Of a DNA stretch of 64,000 bases, positions 23,233 to 33,132 are shown piece by piece. A model generated the notes under the pieces. It did not search any database. It had not been told where the DNA came from and saw nothing but the letters and a program-made list of their open reading frames with translations. This DNA comes from Morchella semilibera (lineage: Eukaryota > Ascomycota > Pezizomycetes > Pezizales > Morchellaceae): contig CM018603.1 in assembly GCA_009192285.1 (NCBI GenBank), forward strand, positions 1,527,802 to 1,591,801. The letters run 5' to 3'. Position 1 is the stretch's first letter, and every line of letters begins with the position of its first letter. Both the position numbers and the translations under genes were made by a program.

Positions 23233-24798
23233 TGCTGTTGAGGTAAGTGAGCTATCGAGACCTGTAGATTAAGTTTTTATGAGTAATTGATGGCCAAGGG
23301 CGGTGAGGCGTGTGCTTCCTGGTAAAACCCAGGACTTGTACCTCCCAGTGACTAAGGAATGGGCTCGATGTGCCAAAGGAATAAGGGACGAAAGTTCATG
23401 ATATGGCGAACTGCCCTTATAGATCTCCCCAATAGCCTCTCTTCAAGATGCAGAAACAAAGTGTGAAAAGAGAGCTCCAAGCAGTGCCCAAGGGGGAAGG
23501 GGAAGGTGAGGGTGGTTATGAGAGAAAGAGAGAGGGAGGGGACAATTGAGATAAAGATTGAGTGAATTGAAGACGATTCGATTCGATTGAGAAGAAGAAG
23601 AAGAAGAAGAAGAAGAAGACTGTGATGGTGAGAATAGGTTGTAGTTGACCTCTCTTGTTCCCCGTGACAGATTCGTCGCCGTCGTCGGTAGCAGCTCGGC
23701 TGTCTCAGATGCAAGGTGGCCCAAGCTCTATTGACAATTCTTGGCACCCATTACTATTTTACCGCCAAGAGTCTACATTATCTGGGATCAATGATAGCTC
23801 TCACGGGAAATCTAAGGTTTCAATTGGATGGTTAGCTGCCCCAGATTTCTATAGGCAGAGAACCGAGTGTGTTAAGGGAGATGGCATACATATACATTGA
23901 CAAACCTCACTGCATACATTAGTATATGTACATAATAACGTCCCTCTGACCAAGATAAATATTTCTTCTCTTTCAAAACTACAACCCCACGCGAGCAAGG
24001 AGGGCCCAGCATGCCGCGAAGCGGCAGATGGCCCCGACTACGTGCGAAGATGTTTACTACACATCATTGCATTCTTGAACCGACGATATGTGGCCGGGGG
24101 CCGCTCCTCACTAGTATATATATATATATATATAGCACCACCAGTCATGGTCTTGAGCACTACAGGGGTTATATAACTACATGTACATCACGTATAATAC
24201 ATGTATTTAAACCGTAGTGCAGCGTTGGAGGCCCGTGGCCAGAAATCCGCCCAAGAGCACTTCCTATACATGAGCTCATGATCAAGCACTACGGCTTCGT
24301 GGCAGGTTGTTCTTGTACACATATGCCCATCAGCATCGTGTGTGATTAGGAATATCGTTAAAGGGTAGGAGGGTCAATGGGCCGGTTAGCACTCCGTATA
24401 AGCCGGGGAAGAATTAAAGAGTGTTTTTTCCCCCGGTTTAGGGGGGCCCCGGGGGCTCACTCGAACCTCTCCCCACTACATTAGATATCGGGTTAAGGTT
24501 CTCCACTTGATAGAGGGATACATGTCTAGTAGGCCACCTCTAGTATTGTAAATTTAGAATCAAACCTCTTATATAAACGTATACATCATGTATTTACATG
24601 TACCTACACATGTACTACAAGTATGTGCATGTGCACCATGTATACATCCTACATCCAACGATCGAACACCTATCCCACAGAAAGAAACCGAAACCTATGG
24701 ATTAATAGGCCGCAAATCCTCTTCTTCTCCCTGCCAGATATGCCGTATTTCATATTGCCACATTACATGTAACCAGCGCTAGTCTATCCATCACCGAC
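23233..24798. other. intergenic region
   Basis: No gene is supported. It contains a (GAA)n microsatellite (23590-23619), a (TA)n run near 24114-24132 and TACATGTA at 24178, 24198, 24595 and 24764. The first 500 bases probably include the AFG1-like gene's promoter and 5' leader. Confidence 0.5.
23590..23619. repeat. (GAA)n microsatellite
   Basis: Ten uninterrupted GAA triplets, probably upstream of or within the 5' leader of the AFG1-like gene. Confidence 0.9.
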
Positions 24799-24805
24799 TA
24801 TAAAT
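24799..24805 (+). promoter_or_regulatory. TATA box of a second putative Pol II locus
   Basis: TATAAAT followed about 20-25 bases later by CCTCTCTCTCCTCC, the same TATA plus CT-rich arrangement as at 8094. It precedes an intron-containing, ORF-poor stretch. Confidence 0.45.
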
Positions 24806-24829
24806 TCAGCTCTTTGACCTCTCTCTCCT

Positions 24830-25850
24830 CCACTCTCTCCACCACTCATTTTATCCCCGAGAAACTGCCTAGCCTCTGGATTCACCTCATCCAATTTATT
24901 CTTTCTTCTCAGGCAGTTCTCTCTCGTCCTGTACGCAGCACTGCTTGTGGTCTCTACTGATAGAGACAGTCATTGCCTCCGTCACTCTCTTTCTTTGCTG
25001 TGCGTAGCACTGCTTGCGGAGAACTACCTTCTCCCCCTGGTGGTGTGCCCTCTCTTCCATCTTCTTCCCCCATCATTCTCTCTCTCTCACCCCGAAAAGC
25101 CTCATCCCCAGAATGCCTGATTTCTAGGGTATTGTCTCAAGAAACATATTGAAGTCGAAGATTCGGCGACTTTCGGGTTAGTTATCTTTATTCCTTTTTT
25201 CTCCGGCTCTATATATCCATTACATGTGCCTATACTAATATACAAAACCAAAGTCTTTGTTGCAGATGGCTTTCATGCCAGAGAGGGCCAAACCAAAAAA
25301 GAAAACTATTTCCCAAACGACCACTTCGGGCTCTCACCGTAATTTTTAGGTGCCACTGTTAAAGATCATTCCTCACTTTACTGGTGTGTAATAATCTCAT
25401 TCTAACTAGTTCTTCTGTCTTTATTTCTTTTATCATCTTGTTATTGCTTCTGCTTTCACCACGTCCCCCTTATCCTCGTTAGGACACTCCTTCCAACCAG
25501 ACATTTTCTAGTTTTCTTTCTAACGTAAAATTTTATGCAGGCTTTACTTGCTTTACAGTAAATTCCCTGCCGCTGCGTGCCACACTTGCTTTACCGCAAA
25601 TTGTGTTTCTGGGTCTAGAGTATTCAAGGTCCTTACGGTATGTTTTTTGTTCACCCTCCTTCCAACTGGATATTTTTTAGTTTTCTTTCTAACGTAAAAT
25701 TTTATATAGGCTTTACTTGCTTTACAGTAAATTCCCTGCCGCTGCGTGCCACACTTGCTTTACCGCAAATTGTGTTTCTGGGTCTAGAGTACCCAAGGTC
25801 CTTATGGTATGTTTTTTGTTCACCTCCCTCCCCAAAGCTAATGTAACTTC
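24830..25850 (+). ncRNA. candidate spliced transcript with duplicated exon, no long ORF
   Basis: No protein is recognised. A canonical intron (25177-25265: GTTAGT donor, TACTAAT branch, TTGCAG acceptor) is followed by an exon that opens with ATGGCTTTCATG but stops after 27 codons. Further right, two 97-nt exons (25541-25637 and 25710-25806), each after a CTAAC branch and an AG acceptor, are separated by a 72-bp intron with a GTATGT donor. Two near-identical strings around CAGCACTGCTTG (about 24950 and 25005) lie in the leader. A length of 97 nt shifts the frame on each repeat, so coding through both copies would change frame. It could be a lncRNA or a relic gene. Confidence 0.35.
25487..25825 (+). 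repeat. 169-bp tandem duplication (exon plus intron)
   Basis: Two head-to-tail copies with a 169-bp period differ at only a few positions. Each contains the tail of an intron (TTTCTTTCTAACGTAAAATT then AG), a 97-nt exon with no length change, and a GTATGTTTTTTGTTCACC donor region. Confidence 0.9.
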
Positions 25851-27326
25851 TATATAAAGAAATTATCTGATCTGAGACTAGATAGCCCTCTGCTAGTCCA
25901 ATACCCTTGATTTAGACATCCAATTAGATTTATTATTCAAGGTACACCGTAGTACCAGGAGGATTAGTAGGAGGTAGGAAAAATAGAAACAAGTATGTTT
26001 TTCTCTTTCCTTGCCTTTTATTCTTACCTATTCTAAAATCCAGGGCCAGTCCTCTAGCAAAGTTTATCTCGCCGACATTAGGAGTCTCCCACTATAGCTA
26101 GCCGTTCTTGAATAACAACGACCACGAAAAAGTATTCTATTCTTCCTTTTTCCCTCCAACCCCCCCCCCCCAAACCTCCCCTCCTACTCTGGCTCCTCTA
26201 TCTCCTCCTCATCTTGCCTCGGCCCTTCCTTCTTCTACCCTCCCCAGTTTTCTTCCTCCTCTGTCTCCTCCATACCCTGTCTCTTTTCTCGCCTCAAGTC
26301 TTCTCAATAAAGTGGTTGACTAGCCTTGTGGCTGGTTAGTCAAACTCGTTCCGACAACTCAGGTGCGGTTGGATATAATCCTGAGTAAAATTATTCCCCA
26401 ACTACAGGCCACTACAACAATTAAGACATCATCTACTGTTATCTTAGAGAGCATCGAGTGTTTGAGGCAGCTGCAAAACATTTCTCAACTCAGTATAATA
26501 TAACCAAGCATGTTAACTAGCTGTCCCCAAGACTCTCAAGGTTCTGAATCCGAGTAGAAAGCAAAGCCATAGGGTTAATAATATAGGGCGAGTTAACATT
26601 TGAAATATACATCATATTATTATATCATTCTTTTAATTGCTGTTCGCTTTCCGTGATCAAAAACTTGTGGCTTTCCGACTGAAACTTACAAAACCAATTC
26701 TCAGCTCCCTATGGTATTTACCTCCCTATAGCTATCAATCCACTCTAAGCATCCAAGTCCCCAGATCTATTAATACCGTACGAGATTCTGTTTTTTTTTT
26801 TAAGTAAAGGTGGCTTCATAGCGAGTTAAGGTTAGTTTTATCGGTGTGTTATATTAAGTATATGTCGGTATCTATTTTAGCAAGAGTATATACCCTATAG
26901 CTACATTTCCGATCATTGACACAAACCCCAACAGAAGAGCTTAGCGCTGTAGCGGGTATATATAGACCTACAATTCCTCCGCAAAGCTTAAATTATGTAC
27001 AGAGAGTGTTAATCTCACCCCCCAGTACCACCCCAGCAAAGCCGAGTCTTTGATACTAATCCTAATCTAGTGCGGCCCGGGGTAATCGCCATTAGCTAAG
27101 ACCTAGCTACCGTAAATTAAAGCTTTTGCATCCACGATCATGATAATTGATACAAGTCCCATCCAAGACGGCTGGTTACGGAACACCAGCACGGCACGGC
27201 ATGAGCCGAAAGGCCAGAAAGCTAGATTTAGCTTTATATCCACAAACAAATTCTAGCCCTAAATTCCCATCTCTCCTTTTTCTATCAACCCCCCTCTTAT
27301 TCGGAGAAACACTCAAAGAACCCATA
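25851..27326. other. intergenic region
   Basis: No gene is supported. A pyrimidine-rich stretch (about 26150-26300) makes a chance Pro/Ser-rich ORF. There is AT-rich sequence otherwise. Confidence 0.5.
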
Positions 27327-28595
27327 ATGCACATTTCCATCAAACACCCCGTCTTAGTACACTTCCTCCCCCTCCCCCTCCTCTTCCTCATCTTCCAGTT
27401 CCTACCTTTCGCCTCCACCTCTCCCGCTTCTGGGATTCCTAAGTACACTGGGAAGAAATGGTGCAAAATCCCTGAGGAGTATTGCATCACCCATGATGGT
27501 ATACACCTCCTTCTCACCTCGCTCGCTACAATACCCGCAAGCTGACTAGAGTGATGCATACAAGGCTCCGATAAGGTATGCTACATGCCGTTAGGGATGC
27601 GTTGTGAGAGGTCCGGTGAGATAGTGGATCTCACGCAAACAACTACGGAGACGGGTATGATGCGATTTGTGGGGACTCTTGATGGGTTAATGGGACTGAT
27701 GGGTGCGGGTAGTTACTGTTACGATCCAGTTTGACGAGATGGTGGAGACAGGGTTGTCGGTGTTTCAGTTTGTTGATGAGAGTAATGTTATGAAGTCCAT
27801 AGAGGATGGGGAAGAAGAGAGTACGTAGAGCCCCTTAGAGAAACGGCACACGTACTATCTTTTATCATCCACTGATGTTCGCTATCCCTGTAGGGAACAA
27901 GACCAAAAGTGGACTAGAAAAAGAGGAAACGAAGGAACCTCCTGAGGACCAGATGCCAGGTGCACTTGAAGAGCGTGCAGCTCCAGCTGCAACACCTATG
28001 TCGATGCTCTATGCTTATATGGGAGAGCTCAGTATTCAGGATGGTGCTACGCCTTTACCAAAAATTGAGAGGCTCCCAGAGTCGGATATTAAGTTTGTGG
28101 ATTATACTGAGCTCGATATCCCTTTTATAACTAAGAGAGAAATGGAGGAGGGAGTGTTTGATGATGGTATGGAGACCCCCCACCCTATATCAGAACTTCC
28201 AGCAGGCCATTAACACCTCCACCCCAGCACACCCACCAAAAAGCGCCTCAACACCCCATCCATCTGCGCCCCCGAGCCAAATTTTCGTCGCCAGGCAGTC
28301 CCCCAAAACGGTATGGGCGGAAAAGCCCGTCCTAGAAGTTAGCTGTGTCGTCCGCCCCCGCCTTCTCTGGGACGATTTTAAGATTACCTGGGGACCAGCC
28401 TGGAAGGACGTGCCAGGGTGCAATAGATTGTTCCATGCTCTTGGTAAGCGTGGGCTCGTGACGGGATATAAATGTGAACAGTTTGCGGACACGATGACGA
28501 ACTCATTTTATATGGAGGCGAGGGGTCATAGGCCTCGGTTCCCGAAGATTCTGGTGGCCGATGCTATTAGGGAGACGTTCTCGAACGTACTTTGA
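27327..28595 (+). CDS. predicted secreted Cys-containing protein, five exons, about 340 aa
   Basis: I do not recognise the family. The first exon encodes a signal peptide (basic start, then LVHFLPLPLLFLIFQFLPFAS) followed by KYTGKKWCKIPEEYC. Joining exons 27327-27498, 27565-27654, 27713-27820, 27894-28153 and 28203-28595 by canonical GT..AG signals (introns 66, 58, 73 and 49 bp) gives one open frame. The second exon supplies two more cysteines (VCYMPLGMRC). The middle is acidic and proline-containing, and the C-terminal part (WGPAWKDVPGCNRLFHALGK, then two aromatic and basic blocks) looks like a small folded domain with two Cys. This fits a secreted protein acting outside the cell, possibly effector-like. 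Introns two and four are the least certain; frame continuity is the main support. Confidence 0.6.
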
Positions 28596-28878
28596 GCAAT
28601 TAGTCCCTTCATGGTATTTAATAGCTAGAGAGAAGCTAACGATTACTTCTTTTAGGAAAATACACTCTACTATCGCGGATATGAGAACTCGCTGCTGTGT
28701 GAGAGGAACTCGGATGGTTGGTTCTCGAAGAAATTATGAGTGGAAACCATGGCAGGTTTTTCTTCTGATTTTATAGCTTTGTGTTAATTGGTCATATCCT
28801 GGGCGTATGTAGCTTGGTGTTTCAATTATTTTGCTTGTTTGTTGGAATTTTTTGGCTGAAAGGTTGTTTACGATACGC
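28596..28878. other. spacer between secreted-protein gene and tRNA-Gly
   Basis: Short spacer; probably holds the 3' end of the secreted-protein transcript. Nothing else seen. Confidence 0.5.
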
Positions 28879-28963
28879 GATTCAGTGGTGTAGTGGTATC
28901 ACGGGCGCTTGCCATCTCTTGGATGATCTGCGCCCGACCCGGGTTCGATTCCCGGCTGATTCA
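28879..28963 (+). tRNA. tRNA-Gly (GCC) with intron
   Basis: Acceptor GATTCAG pairs with CTGATTC (one T-T mismatch). The D-arm is GTG..CAC and the anticodon stem GGCGC/GCGCC. The loop starts TTGCCA (anticodon GCC) and contains a 14-nt intron after position 37. The T-arm CCGGG-TTCGATT-CCCGG is perfect. TTTTT follows ten bases downstream. Confidence 0.85.
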
Positions 28964-29366
28964 TCGAGCCTTCTTTTTGTCGTTGCCCAGATATAGTTCT
29001 TATTTCAACGCCCGTAGCAAAAGGCTTCATCCTTTGGATCATCATCACCAACCCCCATGCTCCATTTCTATTTATGTCACTTGAAACTAGGAATTGACGC
29101 GCTAGATATCAATTTTCACAGCCCTTGATATACATAGACTGTATATGCCTTTGAGGCCGATTTCGATGAATCCCGACGCTATTAGCATCCCACAATAAGC
29201 ACGGAAATAAAAGCATCTCCCCACCACGTCAATACCAGAAACCGAACCAATTGTTGGACCAGTGTAGTCGTTTTTGCGCTCTTAGCCACTTCTTTCTAAA
29301 CCCAATTCTCCTCTTACCTCCGTAACATACCCAACAAATAAAACCATTAAGACTAGTATATCACAG

Positions 29367-29447
29367 TTCTCCGTGGCGCAATTGGCTAGCGCGTTCGACT
29401 GTTAAAAAGCAATCGAGAGGTTGACAGTTCAAGCCTGTCCGGGGAAG
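29367..29447 (+). tRNA. tRNA-Asn (GTT) with short intron
   Basis: Acceptor TTCTCCG/CGGGGAA, D-arm GCGC..GCGC, anticodon stem TTCGA/TCGAG, loop CTGTTA with a 7-nt A-rich intron after position 37, T-arm GACAG-TTCAAGC-CTGTC. A long T run directly downstream is the terminator. Confidence 0.85.
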
Positions 29448-30668
29448 CAAATCTTTTTTTTTTCCCTCCTCCTCCTCGTTCCCCTCTTTAATTAATTCGG
29501 AGGTTGCCGCCGGGTGCGTAATTGATTAGATTAGATTAGATCTATGGGGTAGCTAACTACATGTACTCTCTTATCCCTGGGCTGGACCCTTGGCTCGAGA
29601 AGTTTAATAAATAGAGGACAGTGTGAAAATGTGTGGAACTTGGTTGTGTCTCCCACATCTCAGTTTTAACGGAGTACATCCAGCACAAACCCCTCGCCAA
29701 AACCACACCACCAGTTAAGCTGAATCCGTCTTGGGCAGGCAAAAACCCCACCTCAGACTAGAGTCTCTGTTTTTGATCACGGGCTAACGTTATTGCTGCG
29801 TAGTATAGCTTCTGAAACTACATTTCAACGCACCCGGTGATCCGCGGGTGCTGCTCTAGAAGGGTTTTTGACTTGATCAATTGACTTTGCCAGTACTTGC
29901 TCCCACAGACTGAGTCAGGCACCAAAAAGAGGCCCATAAACTCGATGGAATCAGAAATGATAGTATAATACCTAGCTTTGGGCCACAAATCACCCCCCAA
30001 GTTATTGATCGTTTAACTTTGGGAATTTACTCTCCTCTATAAGTGTAGTTTTGCGATCCTCGGTCCCATAGGCTGTCCCTATAGCTACCTAATTAATTGT
30101 AACTCTATCTAATTAAATGGGGTACGTTACAGGTAGTCTGGCTCAAGGTCCCTGTGTCATGGATAGCCTGGTCGTGAAACTCTGGGCCGGCCCCCGAGCA
30201 CCTAGAGACATGTGCCATGATCAGTGCACGAGTGATCGAAGGAGTCAATATATGAGAAACAGACTTATCATTTTCAGTCTACACTCCCATATACAAAAAG
30301 ACAGCCGACGGAAGAGATGTGTGCATCATGTTGATTTTCGTAGCTCTATCTTTTACATTCAATCAAGTGGGTACGGTCATCTAATCGTTTGATAGCTATA
30401 GACGGTAGGGAGGGGGTAAAATTCACCTACACAAAACTACAGGAATCAGAATTCGGACCCACGGCGCCCAGCCCATATAAAGGCCGATTATTTCAATGTA
30501 AGGGATCCGTGGATATCAATCTCCGCGTGCTTGTGTGGAATTGAGGATTTGTTTGTTCGAAATTAATCTTCCATCCCCATAGAACACATGTGTGTCCCAC
30601 TAGTTACTTAATAAGGATCTTCGTCAGACGATGCTAAGATACATGTAGATATAATAGGGTTATTTAGC
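29448..30668. other. intergenic region
   Basis: No gene is supported. TACATGTA occurs at 29558 and 30640, and a TATATAAA-like site near 30474 has no clear gene behind it. Confidence 0.5.
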
Positions 30669-30863
30669 TTAATGCGCAAATAATGTTCCGAGGATATAAT
30701 GTTGGTCTGATGCAGCAACGTGTTCTAAATCAAACAGATAAAACCCGGCCAGCCTGACCTCATCTTCTACCCAGGCCACTAACGATTCAATACATCCCAG
30801 TCTATCGCTATCTTTCCCATTGTTTGCGAAATTTTCACCAACATATTCTAATACCCTCGCCAT
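30669..30863 (-). CDS. small ORF, 64 aa, uncertain
   Basis: The minus-strand ATG at 30863 opens a 64-codon frame with a balanced, acidic composition (LGCIESLVAWVEDEV, FYLFDLEHV) that resembles a real helix-rich protein more than a chance frame. It has no motif that I recognise and could be one exon of a larger gene or a relic. Its start overlaps, head to head, the start of the plus-strand ORF at 30862 through a shared CCATGG. Confidence 0.22.
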   Translation of the reverse strand: MARVLEYVGENFANNGKDSDRLGCIESLVAWVEDEVRLAGFYLFDLEHVAASDQHYILGTLFAH

Positions 30864-31113
30864 GGAAACCCTAATCACCCCTTATATAAACACCTGGCGT
30901 TCCCGTCGGGTTTCGCCACGGACTACCAGGTTTCGCACGCTTACTCCTAGCTTGATGGAATACCTGGGGCTGTACGACGAGCTGTTCGATCTGTTGGAGA
31001 ACAGTGGAATCTACAGGACCACCCACAGGATACCCGCCGGCAACGGAGAAATCCACGAGTGGGAGTTCTGCAGAAATTCTCATCTTGAAGACTCCGAACT
31101 CACTGACAGCTAG
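30862..31113 (+). CDS. small ORF, 83 aa, uncertain
   Basis: An ATG in a favourable context (CGCCATGG) opens 83 codons: a basic N-terminal half (NTWRSRRVSPRTTRFRT) and an acidic, aromatic second half (EYLGLYDELFDLLENSG). There is no signal peptide and no recognisable domain. It overlaps the opposite-strand small ORF by two bases at the start codons. It could be a short protein or an exon. Confidence 0.28.
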   Translation: METLITPYINTWRSRRVSPRTTRFRTLTPSLMEYLGLYDELFDLLENSGIYRTTHRIPAGNGEIHEWEFCRNSHLEDSELTDS

Positions 31114-32379
31114 GGGTTCTTCTAATTGGCGTATGGGCTTCATTCGGCTATGTACCTAATGGTGGATTGTGGGGGCCGTTGTCAGTGAGTTGTGGACAAA
31201 GATATGGGTAAAACTAGCGAAAGGTTAGTCCCTAGTGAGAACTAGGCGAGGTTTTGTACTATAAGAGAGAGCGGACTGAAATTTTTATATAGATCTTTAT
31301 TTACATCATATTATGCCTCCATGCCTATGGTCGAAGTGGGGAGTTCTAACATTTAAATGCCGCTAAGTACGGATTTCCTTCAGCTTTTCGATAGTTATGA
31401 CGTCGTCACTCGTTGGTACCAATAGCTTGGAGTAAGGAGTTTTAATTCTAACATTTCCACTATAACTGATGTCCGCTCGAGTAATGTGGCAGTTACTCAG
31501 GCTATGCTATTGCACTTGTCTCGAATAAATCCAATTTGATGAATCTTCAACGACAGCGCAATCCTAAATATTCAGACCCACTCGGCATCTGTTTCGAGAC
31601 AACTACTATATTATGTACATGTAGCGATGGAACTATAGGCGGACCGGTGTTCAACCTAATTATTTGTAGCCAAACCAATAGGAAACCCTGCTTATTGAGC
31701 ACGACGAGGAAAACTTTTATATTATACCCCTCGGAAGCACCGCACCTAGCTATGCATCGGATCAACCCAACCGCCCATCCCCCTCTAAACCCTACTTTCA
31801 GGAGCTAGCCGGCCGCGATACAAGTAGCAGTCTGCACCCCGAGGACCAAACGCTTTGTCGATTGTCAGAGGTTTTTATTTTTGCTAATATTTGGTTTATA
31901 CTTTAGATAGCATTCAATGCCGAGTGTTCTTTTACCAATATTTCTGATGGTAGATACCTGGAATAAACCATTTTCATTCCACATTTGCTTAATTCATGCA
32001 TGGCAAATTGCAGAGCGACCCTGGCCCATAGCAACACGCACTTCAATCATTGACCCTAATTCAACATTGAAGCTTGGCAAAGTTCCTTAGGGATCCCCCA
32101 CTTGAACTGCGAGACTTCCCACCCTATTCAAGATTCAAATCAACCGCAATTATCAAAACCACTAAACACACCGACATGAGATCTCACCACCACATAAGTA
32201 CACCCAAATAATCTTTTCGTCCTTGCCTCTATCACCCACCACCCACCGCCGCGCCTCCATCACCACCACAACCAACTTCATCATCAGCACCATCTTATTT
32301 TGATCACCCAACTCCTTTTTTCTCTTATCTAACAACTCTGAATCCATTGACTCATTCTAACCAGCCGTTATCTAACACA
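31114..32379. other. intergenic region
   Basis: No gene is supported. The last 200 bases are rich in C and CA and probably hold the promoter and 5' leader of the gene starting at 32380. TACATGTA occurs at 31616. Confidence 0.5.
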
Positions 32380-33132
32380 ATGCCATCTTCATCCTCCACT
32401 AACACTAACCCACCCCTTGTCAATACTCACAAAGAAATCATCTACCTCAACTACTCTCCACGCTGCGACAGCTGCATCTCCGCGATGCGTGTAGCCGTTT
32501 TCCTCGCCGTTGATACACACGACTACACTCCTAAGAATCTCGGCCACTCAGAACACCGAGACGGCGACGTTGAATCGGTAAGTACTGACTCGGAGACAGG
32601 ATATATCCCTCGCGTTGCCAACGGGAACTGGAGGATCGACGTGATGAACAAGTATGGCATTGGATTGAGGCGACAGAGGGCGCCCACGAATAAGCAACCC
32701 CGGCCATCAGCCCAGCAGGGGATAGTGTCCGATTCTGGGCTTGGTTCTAGCCTTGAATCCGCCGATTCCACTTCCGCAGACTCCACTTCCGCCGAATCTA
32801 CTCATTCTGATTCGCCCAGCCATGGCTCCAGCACTCCTCCCATCTCGGGCCCTTCTTCTGGTTTATCCTCTCGTGCTGGCCCAGCGCCCGGTGCTCCTAC
32901 AACTCCCAGTATTCCCGGACGTTTTGTTTCTTCTATTCCTCGCCCAAAACCCCCCGGCCGCGGATCCAACCATCCCTCCACCTCTAGCTCGAGTTCCGGT
33001 CAAACCTCTGGTGTTGGCCCCAGGCCTAGGCCGGTGGCTAAGATAGGTCTAGCTCCTTTGGCTTCGATCCGCAACCCGAGGAAGGAACAGAAGGGAAACG
33101 GCGGACATGGAGAAATTGGAAGGGGAGAGTAA
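32380..33132 (+). CDS. hypothetical Ser/Pro-rich protein, 250 aa
   Basis: This protein is unrecognised. The first in-frame ATG (ACAATGCC, 32380) gives 250 aa; the open frame extends upstream but without an earlier ATG. Residues about 15-105 look like a compact domain (KEIIYLNYSPRCDSC, AMRVAVFLAVD, NGNWRIDVMNKYGIGLRR). The remainder is low complexity: SADSTSAESTHSDSP-type repeats, then Pro/Gly/Ser with scattered Arg, ending in a Lys/Gly/Glu tail. A disordered scaffold or nucleic-acid-binding tail is possible. A GTAAGT followed 16 bases later by an AG (32578-32599) mimics a tiny intron, but splicing it would break the frame, so I keep the gene intronless. Confidence 0.5.
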   Translation: MPSSSSTNTNPPLVNTHKEIIYLNYSPRCDSCISAMRVAVFLAVDTHDYTPKNLGHSEHRDGDVESVSTDSETGYIPRVANGNWRIDVMNKYGIGLRRQRAPTNKQPRPSAQQGIVSDSGLGSSLESADSTSADSTSAESTHSDSPSHGSSTPPISGPSSGLSSRAGPAPGAPTTPSIPGRFVSSIPRPKPPGRGSNHPSTSSSSSGQTSGVGPRPRPVAKIGLAPLASIRNPRKEQKGNGGHGEIGRGE

